Shown piece by piece: positions 10,398 through 21,481 of a stretch of 64,000 nucleotides of DNA (positions are counted from its first letter, which is position 1; each line of letters opens with the position of its first letter). Origin of the DNA: Pyrenophora tritici-repentis (Eukaryota > Ascomycota > Dothideomycetes > Pleosporales > Pleosporaceae). The stretch is from the NCBI RefSeq assembly GCF_003171515.1, contig NC_089398.1:1550001-1614000 (forward strand). The letters run 5' to 3'. The translations under genes and the position numbers were made by a program. The notes beneath the pieces are model-generated. The model had not been told where the DNA came from and made no database searches. It was given only the letters and a program-made list of their open reading frames with translations.

Positions 10398-10738
10398 TCT
10401 TAATATTATTATTATTCCATTTGAGTCCTTTTTCAGTCAGAGACTATGTAGGACTGGGCCGAGGGCCGTTCTATCTGGTTTTGTTTATCGTACAGTTTGG
10501 GTGTTTGTTTGGCTATGGCAGTTTAGGATTGCTTCTAGCTAGATACTCGGTGTCTAGCTAGTGCCTGGTGCTAAAGAGCAGTTTGGTGAATAGAAAGAGA
10601 TGTAGCAGCGGGCTCTTATGGCAAAGGGGAAGGCAGTGTTTTTTAGTTTTATACAGTGTCTCTCTGTGTGTCGTCTGGTAGCTGTCCTTGGTACCATTTT
10701 CTTGTTCCGATTCTAGTGCTAGTAATAAAAGCTGTCGC
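10398..10738 (-). mobile_element. 5'-truncated LINE fragment (same family as 32259-37815)
   Basis: The reverse complement aligns with the last ~340 bp of the full-length LINE. Shared features are the ORF2 C-terminal stretch, the ACACTGTATAAAACTA stop region, the AGCCCGCTGCTACATCTC block and the terminal (TAA)n-like tail (ATTATTATTATT on the plus strand). Clearly diverged, so an older insertion. Confidence 0.85.
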
Positions 10739-10994
10739 GGAAATGGACTTGATGTTGGACGTCGGATGATCACGTGATCGGATCGGGTCTTTGAGACTCC
10801 GGATCCGTGCCAAGGGACTGATCCATCATGTACAAATACCGGACCAGCCGTCTGATCTTTCTGGTCCTTAGAGCAATCAATGATCCCACTCTTGAACGAA
10901 TCTGATCGGTGTCATCCCAACTATCATAAAAGCTAAAGTAGCTTCTTCTAATTCTTAATAGACTGCCCCAAATTCGCTCTGAAAAGTGCTGGCA
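10739..10994. other. Unassigned spacer
   Basis: I see no gene or repeat structure here. Confidence 0.4.
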
Positions 10995-10998
10995 GCCA

Positions 10999-11174
10999 TG
11001 TCATGGTTTGGAACCTTGGTGTTCTGAGCACGGACCACGCCGGCGCCTCGGGTGCCGAGGCCCCGCTGCCCCACACATGTATTTAATTCTACCGAAGTTT
11101 CTTAGAAACTCGGTACTGCAAAAACTTTGTAATTCAACACAGTTTTAAATATCTGATCCTGTGAGACCCTAACA
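10999..11174 (-). repeat. Solo LTR (family S1), first copy
   Basis: 176 bp with TG...CA ends, flanked by the 4-bp direct repeat GCCA (10995-10998 and 11175-11178). As far as I can read it is the exact reverse complement of 11495-11670. No internal retrotransposon sequence lies between the two copies. Confidence 0.75.
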
Positions 11175-11494
11175 GCCACGTATTTAGTATGGTTAGCGTC
11201 TTGCGGCTTTGGCGGAACAAGCTCGCTTAGATAGATCCTAGCCCAAACAGACTATCTCAACATCACGGCTATGTCGACGCCTTCATCTCTATCATCTCTA
11301 TCTACTATCATTAAAAAGGCGTCGCGCATCACTTCCTGCATCACAGAGCTGACAGAGGCTGTCAAGTTAGACAGTATAGAGTAAGTAATTGATTAGTAGG
11401 GGTTGCATCGTAGCTGTAAACTCTTATTATACTTTGTTAACTTAAATACATCTTCCTTCTATTTGTTACAATTCTAAACTACCGCCTTCTAATA
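11175..11494. other. Spacer between inverted solo LTRs, with a short open frame
   Basis: 320 bp. Contains a short plus-strand frame from ATG 11270 (MSTPSSLSSLSTIIKKASR...) ending at a GTAAGT-like donor near 11383, possibly the first exon of a lost gene. Not identified. Confidence 0.35.
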
Positions 11495-11670
11495 TGTTAG
11501 GGTCTCACAGGATCAGATATTTAAAACTGTGTTGAATTACAAAGTTTTTGCAGTACCGAGTTTCTAAGAAACTTCGGTAGAATTAAATACATGTGTGGGG
11601 CAGCGGGGCCTCGGCACCCGAGGCGCCGGCGTGGTCCGTGCTCAGAACACCAAGGTTCCAAACCATGACA
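11495..11670 (+). repeat. Solo LTR (family S1), second copy, inverted
   Basis: TGTTAGGG...CATGACA, 176 bp, flanked by a 5-bp duplication TAATA (11490-11494 and 11671-11675). It has its own target duplication, so it is a separate insertion rather than one end of a single element. Confidence 0.8.
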
Positions 11671-11932
11671 TAATAAATTGAGTAACATTATCCCTTAAAG
11701 CAGCCTAGAATAGCAGCAGAATCCTAGATAGCTAACAAAAAAGCGTCTTAAAGCAGCAGCATTACTTTTAGAACTAATTAGTAAGTCTAAAGGATATAGT
11801 ACCTAAACGCTAACCTGCTTAACACTAGCTCTCTTCTGCAGTCGGAGATTAGCTTTCTAGTGTATTATAAAGTAATACAAGAGTGCAGCTTACCATTAGC
11901 CCTAAGCTCGTAATATCTAATAGTACTTTGAG

Positions 11933-12361
11933 CTATGTTTCTTTATAAACACCTCTCTTGCAGCCCTTATATAGCTCGGACTTATGCGGCAGTCCCTTTT
12001 TTTAACTAAAGGACGGTTTCTCTATTCGAACTCTTGCCTACTTCTTAAGCTTATATGCGACTCGATCGACATACGACTCCTCGTCTACCTTTAAGGTGCC
12101 TAGCTTGTTGCAAGACTTGCAGCGCTGATTAAACACTACAGCATTGTACCTATTCCTTAGATATCCCCTAATTAATATAGCTACCTTCTTACTAGCCTAG
12201 CTATAATTAGCACATATACTGTTGTTGTACACAAACGTGCTTATAACGTAGGTTAAGTATGTGTTATAGACACCGCTGTCGCTATTATTTATATAAAAGT
12301 GTGGTGAGGCGATCTTATTAGAGACTGCACTCACAACATCCTAATAAAGCGACGGAAACAT
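11933..12361 (-). pseudogene. 3CxxC-type zinc-finger protein, decayed
   Basis: The minus-strand frame from ATG 12361 reads MFPSLY-stop-DVVSAV, then KKVAILIRGY, YNAVVFNQRCKSCN, LGTL, ESYVDRVAYKLKK and GCKRG. This is the signature order of the fungal 3CxxC zinc-finger domain (PF13695, from memory). Some zinc ligands are lost (a Cys reads Tyr in the last block), and several stops fall at expected Gln/Trp positions, a RIP-like pattern. Strand and frame are consistent over about 140 codons. Such domains are often found with transposons in fungi; the function here is lost. Confidence 0.75.
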
Positions 12362-12883
12362 CTACGAAGTCTTCGCACTTTTTCTACGATTTTGTGCCTT
12401 TCCCTAAGCTATTGTTGATAGTGTAACGATCGTGCTACGAGTTAAAGTAATAAAGTTACTAATGCAATATTAGAGGATAAGAAATAGAAGATGTAGAAGT
12501 AATTAAGTTTAACTTTTAAAGTAGACTCCCGCTAGCTAGCACGTCCTTAAGTGTGTTTTTTGGGTTCTAGGTGTAGACGTACGATCGAGCTAGCTGGCGC
12601 GAGTATTTGTATGAATATAGCGTAAGAGAAGTTAAGAGAATCAAACGTACTGTAGTCCGCAGAGAGGCTGTGTAAAGCATAGAATGCAGCTAGAGTGGGA
12701 GTTGAACGGTGAAGTAGATGAGAATGGTGAGGTGGATGGGAACCGTAAGGTAAGTGAAGTGGGCTTTATAATAAGAGATTTAAATAGCAAATAAGTTATT
12801 TAACTCTCTTTTACTTACTACAGGCTTTTCTTAGCTAGCGACTTGTACAATGCTATTATTCGTCCGCCGTGCCCCACTAATAT
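12362..12883. other. AT-rich decayed sequence
   Basis: Probably the former upstream region of the 3CxxC gene. No coding frame I can support. Confidence 0.4.
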
Positions 12884-13054
12884 TGTCATGGATCAAACCC
12901 GCGACCTCTAGTAAGCGAGGTGGCCCGTGCGCCTTAAGCGAAGGCCACAGCCGAACACCAAAGTTCGACCCGCGCAGGTCTTCGAACCTGCACGCAATAT
13001 CTCACTTAGTACTTAATACAGATACGGTCATCTCAACTATTGACGTCCCTCACA
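12884..13054 (+). repeat. 5' LTR of Gypsy
   Basis: 171 bp, reads identical to 20803-20973. The opening bases read on the minus strand as GGGTTTGATCC, close to a Pol III B-box. Confidence 0.93.
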
Positions 13055-13600
13055 CTATATTGCGTCTACCATACGGTACCTAGGACACGCGCGGAAAGTG
13101 ACCGCACCGAAGAACTCAGCGCGCAATCAGTATTGCTCGTGACAGCAACCCCGCAACCCCGCGGCTGAGACGGCGACAACTCGTCCCCCATCTTCGGTCA
13201 CAGACCCGCATCAGGATAGCTCGCGCGCCGCCAACTGGGACTTTGAGGCTCTGTTATACGACTGCGGAGTGGAACTCAATTGTCATTGGCCCTCGTACGC
13301 GCGCGATACAAGCTATTGTGCTGACAGCGGAAGGCGTGTTGTGCTGGAAGCCCATCATCGAAGGACGTTGCCAGTACCGCGTCGCGATTGAGAGTATCGC
13401 GATTGCACTGGAACGATTGCGACGGTATCGCATCACCTTGGTGACTGGTAGACGGTTTGGCTCACCGCTTTACTTCGAGCAAGGAGTCAGGAGTGTGACA
13501 GCAAATAATCAGCTGTGCTCCCCGCCCACATTTGACGCACTCTCTCACAATCATAACCACTCTCTTTCTCCACCTACATTAACCACACCCAACACCTTAA

Positions 13601-15981
13601 ATGTTTAGAACTATCAACGCCATTAGCGACAACGTCTCTACCGGCGGCCGCCACCCCCGCCGATCTAGCGACATGCAGCCTCCTCCACAGCCCAGCGTGA
13701 CTGACTTCCCTATTGGCCGCAAGAAGCGCAAAGACAAAGCGCCCGCGACCCCCGCAGCCAAGACTCCAGCCGCGAGCGACCTAAGGATACTGCATCCGAC
13801 ACCCAACAAACTATTAGCCAAGGCCCCGCTCCTAAGCATGAGCCTGTTCGTCGATCCGAACCAGGCCGTCGAAGCACCTTCGGCTACCCCGCACTTCCAG
13901 TTACAGAAGGAGACAGCCAAGAGCCCACAATGGTACCACACGACCCTGCCGACATCTACGATGTTATAGTTGGCAGTTGTCGACTCCAATCCCTCAGAAA
14001 CAAGAACGTCTTGTCTGCCAAGATTACTCACTCTGAGTTCACGTTCATCACTATTGTACAAAACGAGACTGAGGATGAATTTGAGCTGTACCTAGGCCGA
14101 GAATCTCCCCTGGAAGAATTCCAAGTCCCCGTCTGCACTGACGACGACTTATTGGAGCTAGCCACTTCAAACACCGCGTTCCTGCGCTCTCTAGCTATTG
14201 AGCTCATGAAGTTCGCCGCTGCTTGCGCTCCTATCCTGGACGCGAACATCGATGCAATAACCAAGGAAGCTCACGAAGCCGCTGTTAACCGCTTACGCCT
14301 TCGCATCACTAAGGCTGAAGCTAAGCTTAGCTGGTACGAGAAGGAAGTCTCAAAGCTGACTGAGACTATTGAGACTACTAATGCTGAGTTGGAACACACC
14401 AACCGAGAGCGTAATGAGCTTAAGCTAGAGGTCGAGCGCTTTTATCGTCCTTCATCCTCCAAGACCGCCGGTTGCACTAACCCTACTCACCAAGACTGGT
14501 ATGAGGACTGGAAACACGAAGAAGCGCAGTCCATTAAGTTCCACGGCCTGTACGAGGAGTTCTTCAGGAAGCACCAGGAAGAGCGCGCCCGCGCAGACCG
14601 CTATCACCAGCAGCGCGCAGAACGCGACGCCGACTACGAAGATGTGGTCGCCCAGAACTGCGCACTTGAAGAACAACTTGTCCAAGCTACTGAGAATACC
14701 CGCAAGCTAGAGACCTCTCTAACTCAGCAACAGCGTGAGTACAATGACGTTGTTGCGCGCCTTCAGCGATATGATCATAACTTCCGCCCGTACACCTTGC
14801 AGCGTCGCGAGGACCGCGGTCGTAACAGTCATCTATCTACTCAGCGCAACCGACGACACGAGTCACCTGAGCGCCGTACAGATCGCCGCACTGCATCACC
14901 TAACCCGTATCCTAGCCGACAAGCCACTCCTGTTGTTACTCGGCCTGCGCCTCGCCCTCGCGGCGACTCTCACTCAAGATCGCGCTCCCGCTCCCGCCGA
15001 GATCGCGCGAATCCGTTGAACCAAGATCCTCACCGATATATCCCTCCTCCATACAACGGCCAGCAATCAGTACAACAGGCAGCGTCCACAGTTGGAGGTC
15101 TAAGCCTTTCCTTTAAGCTCCCCGACATTGAAGTCTGGAAAGGCAACGATGATACCAAGAACTACGACAAGTGGCGTCGGTCAGCCATCCAGAAGTGCGA
15201 ATCTCTGCCTGAAGACAAGCAATTGGCCTACTTGGAGATGAAGGTGGACGGCGCAGCATGGCAATATATTGACGATCTCAAGTTCGAACACTACTTGGAC
15301 CTTCTTGAAGGACTGGACCCATACTACGCGCGCTCTACCTACGAGAAGGTCTCAGAAGCACAGTCGCAACTCGCTGATGGCTCTCTCAAGATGGGATCGT
15401 CTGAATCCTTTGCAGATTGGCGTGGGCGCTTTATGAGCGTGTGTCGCCTAGTGAAGCTTCCAGACAGCGCCATGATTGGCCACGCTCGCGCTTTCCTGCG
15501 ACCTGGCCTCGCCGCCGCCGCCTCACACGCCTTTGACGATGAGCAAGAGAATGCTCTTGTCAAGTTCCTTGACGCCGCCCGCAAGTCTGATCTAACACAG
15601 AAACAGATTAATCAAGGCAAGACCGCTGCTGACAAACCTCGCACCAAGCCGCGCACGCGCTCCCCAAATGATCGTAATCCTGCACGAAAGGCTCGCTCTG
15701 GCCGAGGACAACATCGCGAAGCTACTACGACGCGCACAGAGTGGCAGAAGGACGCAATGGCTAAGGCTAAGGTCTGCTTCCGTTGTGGCGAGACTGGTCA
15801 CCAGGCGCGCGATAAGAAGGGTTGCGCAATCTTAGACTGGGACCAAATCAAGCCTAAGCTTAGTAGTATGCATCTCTATGCTATGGGAGCGGACTTCGAC
15901 GCCGAAGACGACGACTCTAATGCTTCCACTGAAGAGGAGCCTGAGTTGGACGACATGGGCGAGCCAGTTTCGGAAAACTAG
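13601..15981 (+). CDS. Gypsy Gag (one internal frameshift)
   Basis: Capsid/nucleocapsid protein. ATG 13601 opens a Pro/Lys-rich N-terminus. The frame must shift near a C5 run at 13749-13753 (one base apparently missing) to enter the 683-codon frame that ends at TAG 15979-15981. It has a long coiled-coil region (about 14290-14790), an Arg/Ser-rich stretch (about 14800-15010), the retrotransposon gag helical core (about 15120-15570) and a CCHC knuckle CFRCGETGHQARDKKGC (about 15776-15826). It ends in an acidic tail. The stop is preceded by GGAAAAC, a possible slippery site for entry into pol. Confidence 0.85.
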
Positions 15982-18743
15982 ACGCTCCTGATAACAGTCG
16001 CATTCAGGAGCTAGACTGGCGCAAGGACATACAACAGAACCGCGAGACGCGAGAAAACCATAACCGTCTCAAGGTCGCTGCCGCCAGGATACTATCTCCA
16101 GAAGTCGGAGATCAGGACAACTCACAAGACGTCCAAGACCACTACATCTCTGCGATCGCCGTTAAGGGCCATCTTCGATCTACTAAACAACTACGTTACG
16201 ACTCCTACACCCTCACTTCTTCTAAGGAATGGAAAAAGACAACTACTCTTATCGACACAGGCGCTAGCGCTTCCTTTGTGAACAGGCGATGGGCTAAAGC
16301 CATGGGCCTGCCCATAATGTCTACCTCTTCACCTATCCAGCTTTCTCTCGCGGATGGGAAGGTTGTTGATACATTGAATGAAGCCGTGGAAATCCAAGTC
16401 AAACACGGCAGCCACTTATCACCAGTCGTGTGCTTCGTCGCTGACGTAGGAGACTTTGATCTTATCCTTGGTATGACTTGGCTGGAAGACCACGACCCCG
16501 GTCTCACCTTCTCACCGCGGAGCATGAAGTTCTCTTCTTCACATTGTACTTCATGTTGTCTCGACCACGGTCTCCCTGAGACAGTATACGGCGACGGCAA
16601 GACTCCATCACTTTCAGAATCTCGGCAAACCACGCCCGTGGGCGAGATCTGCATTATCACCGCCAAGGCCGCCTACCTCATGGCTGCGCACAACCCAGAC
16701 GAAGCCATCTGGGTCGAACCACAAGACTGGGAGAAGCTTGCTGACCCTCCAGACGACAATAACGATTGCGATTTAGACTCCTTCAAACGCAACATCGCCC
16801 GCCTCGCCGCCGTCACACAAGAGGACTACGACCACTATATGAACAAGATGGAGAGTCCACATATGACGGAAGCGGAGATCCGCAAACTGGTGCCAGACTG
16901 GTTGTACAGCAAGATGCCAGACTTGTTCAGTCCTATACAAGCAGGGAAGTTGGCACCTCATCGCGAAGGCGTTGACCATGAGATTGACACCGACGGACGC
17001 ATTCACAAGCCTAAGATCTATGGGCTCACACGAACGGAGACCAGGGCCATCAAGGCCTACATCGACGACATGCTCGGACGCGGATTCATCCGACCGTCCA
17101 CATCTCCGTACGCGTCACCTGTCTTAGTTGTCAAGAAACCAGGTGGCGGACTTCGCATCTGCGTTGACTACCGTCAGCTCAACGCCATCACCAAGAAGAA
17201 CCGCAACGCTCCACCCTCCATCAAGGAAACGCTGGCCCGCATGGCCAAGGTACGATGGATGACGATTGTCGACGTTGTGGCTGCATTCAACACTGTTCGG
17301 ATCAAAGAAGGCGATGAAGAAAAGACAGCCTTTCTCACTCGGTATGGGCTATACGAATACGTTGTCATGCCCTTCGGCCTCTGCAATGCGCCTGGCACTT
17401 TCCAGACCTTTATCAATGAGACACTCCGCGAGTACCTTGACGATATCTGTACAGCTTACCTCGACGACGTCCTTATATACACCTGCGACGATGACGAGTC
17501 AGTTCATGAAGCCGACGTCATCAAGGTCCTCTCTAAGATACGCGACGCTGGCCTCCATCTTGATCCCACGAAGTGCAAATTCAAGGTCAAGAAAGTGAAG
17601 TACCTAGGCCTCATCCTCACTACAGAGGGCATCGAAATGGATCCAAAAAAGGTCTCCACTATACTAGACTGGCAAATACCGCGCTCAGTCAAAGACGTCC
17701 AGTCTTTCCTTGGTTTCGCCAACTTCTACCGTCGCTTCATCAAAGGCTTCTCCTACATCGCAAAAGCCTTGACAGAACTCACGCGCAAGGATGGCGAAGG
17801 CAAGGACCAGAGACATCAGTTCCCGCTCATCGCTGATAGCAAAGCTATACAAGCTTTCCATCGACTTAAGGACGCCTTTAAGACTGCAGGAGTCCTTGCA
17901 CACTTCGATCCTGACCTAGAGACTTGGTTGGAAACCGATGCCTCAGATTTCGTTACTGCAGCTATCCTCTCTCAGAAGGACGCGACAGGAGTCCTCCGCC
18001 CAGTTGCTTTCCTATCGCACAAGATGAACCCTGCGGAATGCAATTATGAGATATACGACAAGGAACTCCTAGCTATTGTCAACGCCTTTGAGCAATGGCG
18101 CTTTGAGCTGTCTGGTACTGATGATCCTATTATGGTGTTGTCTGACCATCAAGCCCTTCAGACCTTTATGACCACAAAGCGCCTCAACAGACGCCAAGCC
18201 CGTTGGGCGGAATTCATGGCAGAGTTCAACTTCATTATCAAGTACAGGCCAGGCAAGCAGGGCACGAAGCCAGACGCTTTGACAAGGCGTCCTGGCGACC
18301 TACCCGAGTCACCCGACGACATCCGCCGTCGGCATCAACTCCAGGTAGTCATCAAGCCTGACCAAGTCGATCCTGAAGCGCGCGTCTGCACCATCAACAT
18401 CGCCAAGGATGGAGGTTCTCGCCATGCAGTCTACCTCGCAAATCTCATCACACAGCGCACCCTTCCTGACTCTATCCCCGCAGTCGCGCAAATGCTGTAT
18501 CAACTTAGCGAGGAAGACAACATCTCTGAACGGTACGCCGTCCTCGCCGCACTGCCTGGCATCGAGCCTGAGGGGGAGAAAACGGCGTCTCCCATGACCT
18601 CACGAGCAAAAGATCGCTCTGTGCAGCCGATAACGTTACAATCTCGCCTATTACAACGCCAATCGCCGCAACTAGTGCGCCCGCGATACCAAACGAGACG
18701 CCCGCCGCAATTAATGTGCCCGCGCCACCGAACAACGAGCTGA
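15982..18743 (+). CDS. Gypsy Pol, protease-reverse transcriptase-RNase H part
   Basis: The frame is open across the gag stop (-1 relative to gag), so pol has no start of its own; the first Met is at 16278. Aspartic protease LIDTGASASFVN lies at about 16250-16285, ahead of that Met, which supports fusion by frameshifting. Reverse transcriptase blocks are GLRICVDYRQLN, MPFGLCNAPGTFQ and the catalytic YLDDVLIY. The tether and RNase H follow (LETDASDFVTAAILSQ, NYEIYDKELLAIV, LSDHQAL). After about 18570 the frame runs into sequence that fits a different frame (G5 run at 18572-18576), so the last ~55 residues are probably spurious. Confidence 0.88.
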
Positions 18744-20422
18744 CTATTGATGCTCTGCTTGACAATATCAAGGCAGCATACAAGGATGATAAGGTGTTGC
18801 AGGCGATCGTCAAAGCCAAGAAGGACGGCCTACGACGCCTGCCGTTCAAACTCATACATGGAGAAGAGCACCTCAGGCTGGAACTTGGCGATTGCGAGAT
18901 CACCGACGAACTACTCTATGTGCGCAACAAGGTCTACGTCCCCGCCGGCGCCGTTCGCACCCAAGTTATTGAACAAGCCCACAAGAGCGTCTGCGGTGGC
19001 CACAGCGGCAAACATGAGTTATACTCCAAGCTGTCGCGATGGTATTACTGGCCTAGGATGACCACGGACGTCGCGCAATATGTACGCGCGTGTCTGACTT
19101 GCAAGAGGAGCAAAGCATACCGAGAAGGCAAGCATGGGCTGCTGCATCCGCTACCAATCCCCAGCAAATACTGGTCCAGCATCTCTATAGACTTCATCAC
19201 TCACCTGCCGCCCTGCAGGCATAACGGTCAAACGTTCACTGACATCCTCGTGGTAGTCGACCGACTCACCAAGAAGAAGAAGTTCATCCCAATGGCTAGT
19301 ATGACCACCGACGCCCTTGTGGTAGCCTTTATCGAATACATCTGGCGAGAAGAGGGCTTTCCTGAGGAGATTATCTCAGACCGTGGAGCGCAGTTTGTCT
19401 CTTACTTTTGGAAGCGACTATGCCAGCGTCTGGGTGTACGCCCGAAGTTCTCGACCGCTCACCATCCCCAGACTGACGGACAAACCGAGAACGCGAACTC
19501 CTACCTCAAGCAATACCTACGCGCCTATGTCAACTACGAGCAGGATAACTGGGCGCTTTTTCTGCCAATAGCTGAATTCGAAGCCAACTCCAGCACCAGC
19601 AGCACAACTGGCAAGTCGCCTTTCTTCGCGACTAAAGGATACAACCCACGGAGTGGCATTGAACCCCCTGCGCCAGCGCCAGGCGCTGCGACCTTGACTG
19701 CGCCTGCGCAACAAGAACGTCTCAACGCTGACGCTTTCGCGGATCGCATGAAAACGCTGCAGGACGAGCTGCGAGCTTCAATGCAATGGGCGCAAGCAAA
19801 ACAAGCAGAATACGCCAATGAAGGAAGGCTACCCGCACCAGCTTTCAAAGTCGGCGACCAAGTGATGCTGGACACTCGCAACCTACGGACGAAAAGACCC
19901 TCCGCGTCATTAGACCTAAAGAACCGCGGTCCCTTTACTATCGTTCGCGCCATCAACAACACCGCATACGAGCTAGATCTTCCCGCTAACATGAAGCGCA
20001 TCCACAATGTCTTCCACCCATGGCTCTTACACTTGGTTGACGACAACCCACTTACTGGACAAACACAAGATCCTGAGGTCCCTGCGGAGTTCGACCCAGA
20101 AGTGGAAGACGACACTGAATACACTGTCGAAGCAATCGAAGACTGCCGCATTAATAAGAAGCTTAAGGATCCTGCCGCCCGCGGTCGCAAGGGCAAGACT
20201 ACCCAAGGCCTGCTCCAATACTTGGTACGATGGGCAAACTATCCCGACGGCCCCGACAATCCTTCATGGGAACCATACATGAACCTCGCGGACTCCGCTG
20301 ACACTGTGACGCGCTATCACCTTGATCACCCAAACAAGCCGCCTATGCACAGGAAGTTTAAGTCTCTCACAGGCAAACAAGATATGCTGGTTATGCGACT
20401 TCACGCTCTTAGTCGTGTCTAG
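18569..20422 (+). CDS. Gypsy Pol, integrase plus chromodomain part
   Basis: Continuation of pol in the -1 frame; it has no Met near its start (GTG at 18716), so it depends on a frameshift or a missing base at the G5 run 18572-18576. The HHCC zinc domain reads HKSVCGGHSGKHELYSKL then CLTCKR. The DDE core has Asp in SIDFITHLP, Asp in IISDRGAQF and Glu in DGQTENANSYL. The C-terminus holds a chromodomain (about 20110-20320: YTVEAIEDCRI, YLVRWANYPDGPDNPSWEP), which in this clade directs integration to modified chromatin. Confidence 0.88.
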
Positions 20423-20735
20423 CCAGTGGTGACAACAGCAGACAAGACCAACAATAAGACTGGGATAATATAGTTGTGCTTGCTATAATCGAGGGCGTCG
20501 ATAAGTTGTGCTAGAAATAGGACTTATAGACGCTGTGCTCGTGGCAAGGACTAGACTGTCAAAGTTACTATTGTTAAGACAAGATGCTAAGGTCACCACG
20601 CCACGATGATGATCCATAATTACTGTGCACAGACAACGGGAATAGAATGTAGTAATGGAATGGACACTGCAAGCGACACGCTTGGTATGCAGCAGTTTTG
20701 CGATATAGGTATCTCCTTTGTATACAATTTTAGGC

Positions 20736-20758
20736 AAAAAAAAAAAAAAAAAAAAAAA
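20736..20758 (+). repeat. A23 homopolymer upstream of the Gypsy 3' LTR
   Basis: 23 consecutive A residues, 44 bp before the 3' LTR. May be part of the polypurine/priming region or a slippage expansion. Confidence 0.9.
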
Positions 20759-20802
20759 GGCAGTTCGAGCGTTGGAACTTGCTCTCTTTTTTGGGGGGGT
20801 AG

Positions 20803-20973
20803 TGTCATGGATCAAACCCGCGACCTCTAGTAAGCGAGGTGGCCCGTGCGCCTTAAGCGAAGGCCACAGCCGAACACCAAAGTTCGACCCGCGCAGGTCT
20901 TCGAACCTGCACGCAATATCTCACTTAGTACTTAATACAGATACGGTCATCTCAACTATTGACGTCCCTCACA
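20803..20973 (+). repeat. 3' LTR of Gypsy
   Basis: 171 bp, reads identical to 12884-13054. Followed directly by the dynamin remnant. Confidence 0.93.
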
Positions 20974-21481
20974 GTCTAGGCTTAGCAAGATCCTTAAAGA
21001 CTACATTGTGGCGCAGCTGCCTGATGTGCTTACACAGATTAAAAGCGGAATTCAAGAATGTACAGAGAGACTGGAAAAACTCGGCGCATCGCAAGCTACG
21101 GCGTAAGAGCAGCGACAGTATCTCTTACAAATTAGTCAATCCTTTAGTACCCTTGTCAGGGCTGCCATCGATAGGCAATACTCAGACTCTTTCTTCGGCG
21201 ACGCCTCGACCTTAGAAGGCTACCAAAAGCGTTTGCGAGCTGTGCTTCAGAACATATTGATAGATTTCGCGGAAGATATGCGCAAGAAGGGTCACACGTA
21301 TACAATCACTGACGGAGATCCTACCACGCTACCTTTTCACATATCTCGTTCAGACTACGTCGCAAAAGTCACAAGACTTCTCAAACGTAGTAGAAGCCGA
21401 GAGCTACCAGGAACGTTCGATCCGCTCATCGTTGGGCAACTCTTCCATGAACAACGTGAACCATGGGCGAAGCTAGTTGGC
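20974..21481 (+). pseudogene. Dynamin-family GTPase, stalk fragment
   Basis: One frame reads SRLSKILKDYIV, RLEKLGAS, RAAIDRQYSDSFFGD, EGYQKRLRAVLQN, DFAEDMRKKGHTY and LPGTFDPLIVGQLFHEQ. This is the order found in the middle/stalk region of fungal dynamin-like (Mx-type) GTPases. One TAA interrupts it after ...ASQATA. The GTPase domain is absent: the fragment starts at the Gypsy LTR and stops at a Copia fragment at 21482. It is a host gene remnant trapped between elements. Its other half is not in the window. Confidence 0.75.

Larger units (their letters stand above)
12884..20973 (+). mobile_element. Gypsy chromovirus LTR retrotransposon
   Basis: LTRs of 171 bp at 12884-13054 and 20803-20973 read as identical, starting TGTCATGGATC and ending CCCTCACA. 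The order gag, protease-RT-RNase H, integrase, chromodomain is that of Ty3/Gypsy chromoviruses. Upstream of the 3' LTR there is a run of 23 A (20736-20758) and a G7 tract (polypurine tract). No target duplication is visible (AATAT on the left, GTCTA on the right), so one flank has probably been replaced by recombination. Frameshifts in gag and pol make this copy non-autonomous unless they are assembly errors. Confidence 0.93.

Noticed and set aside
10999..11670. A single terminal-inverted-repeat DNA transposon with 176-bp ends
   Set aside because: Each arm has TG...CA ends and its own target duplication, and no transposase lies between, so two solo LTRs explain it better.
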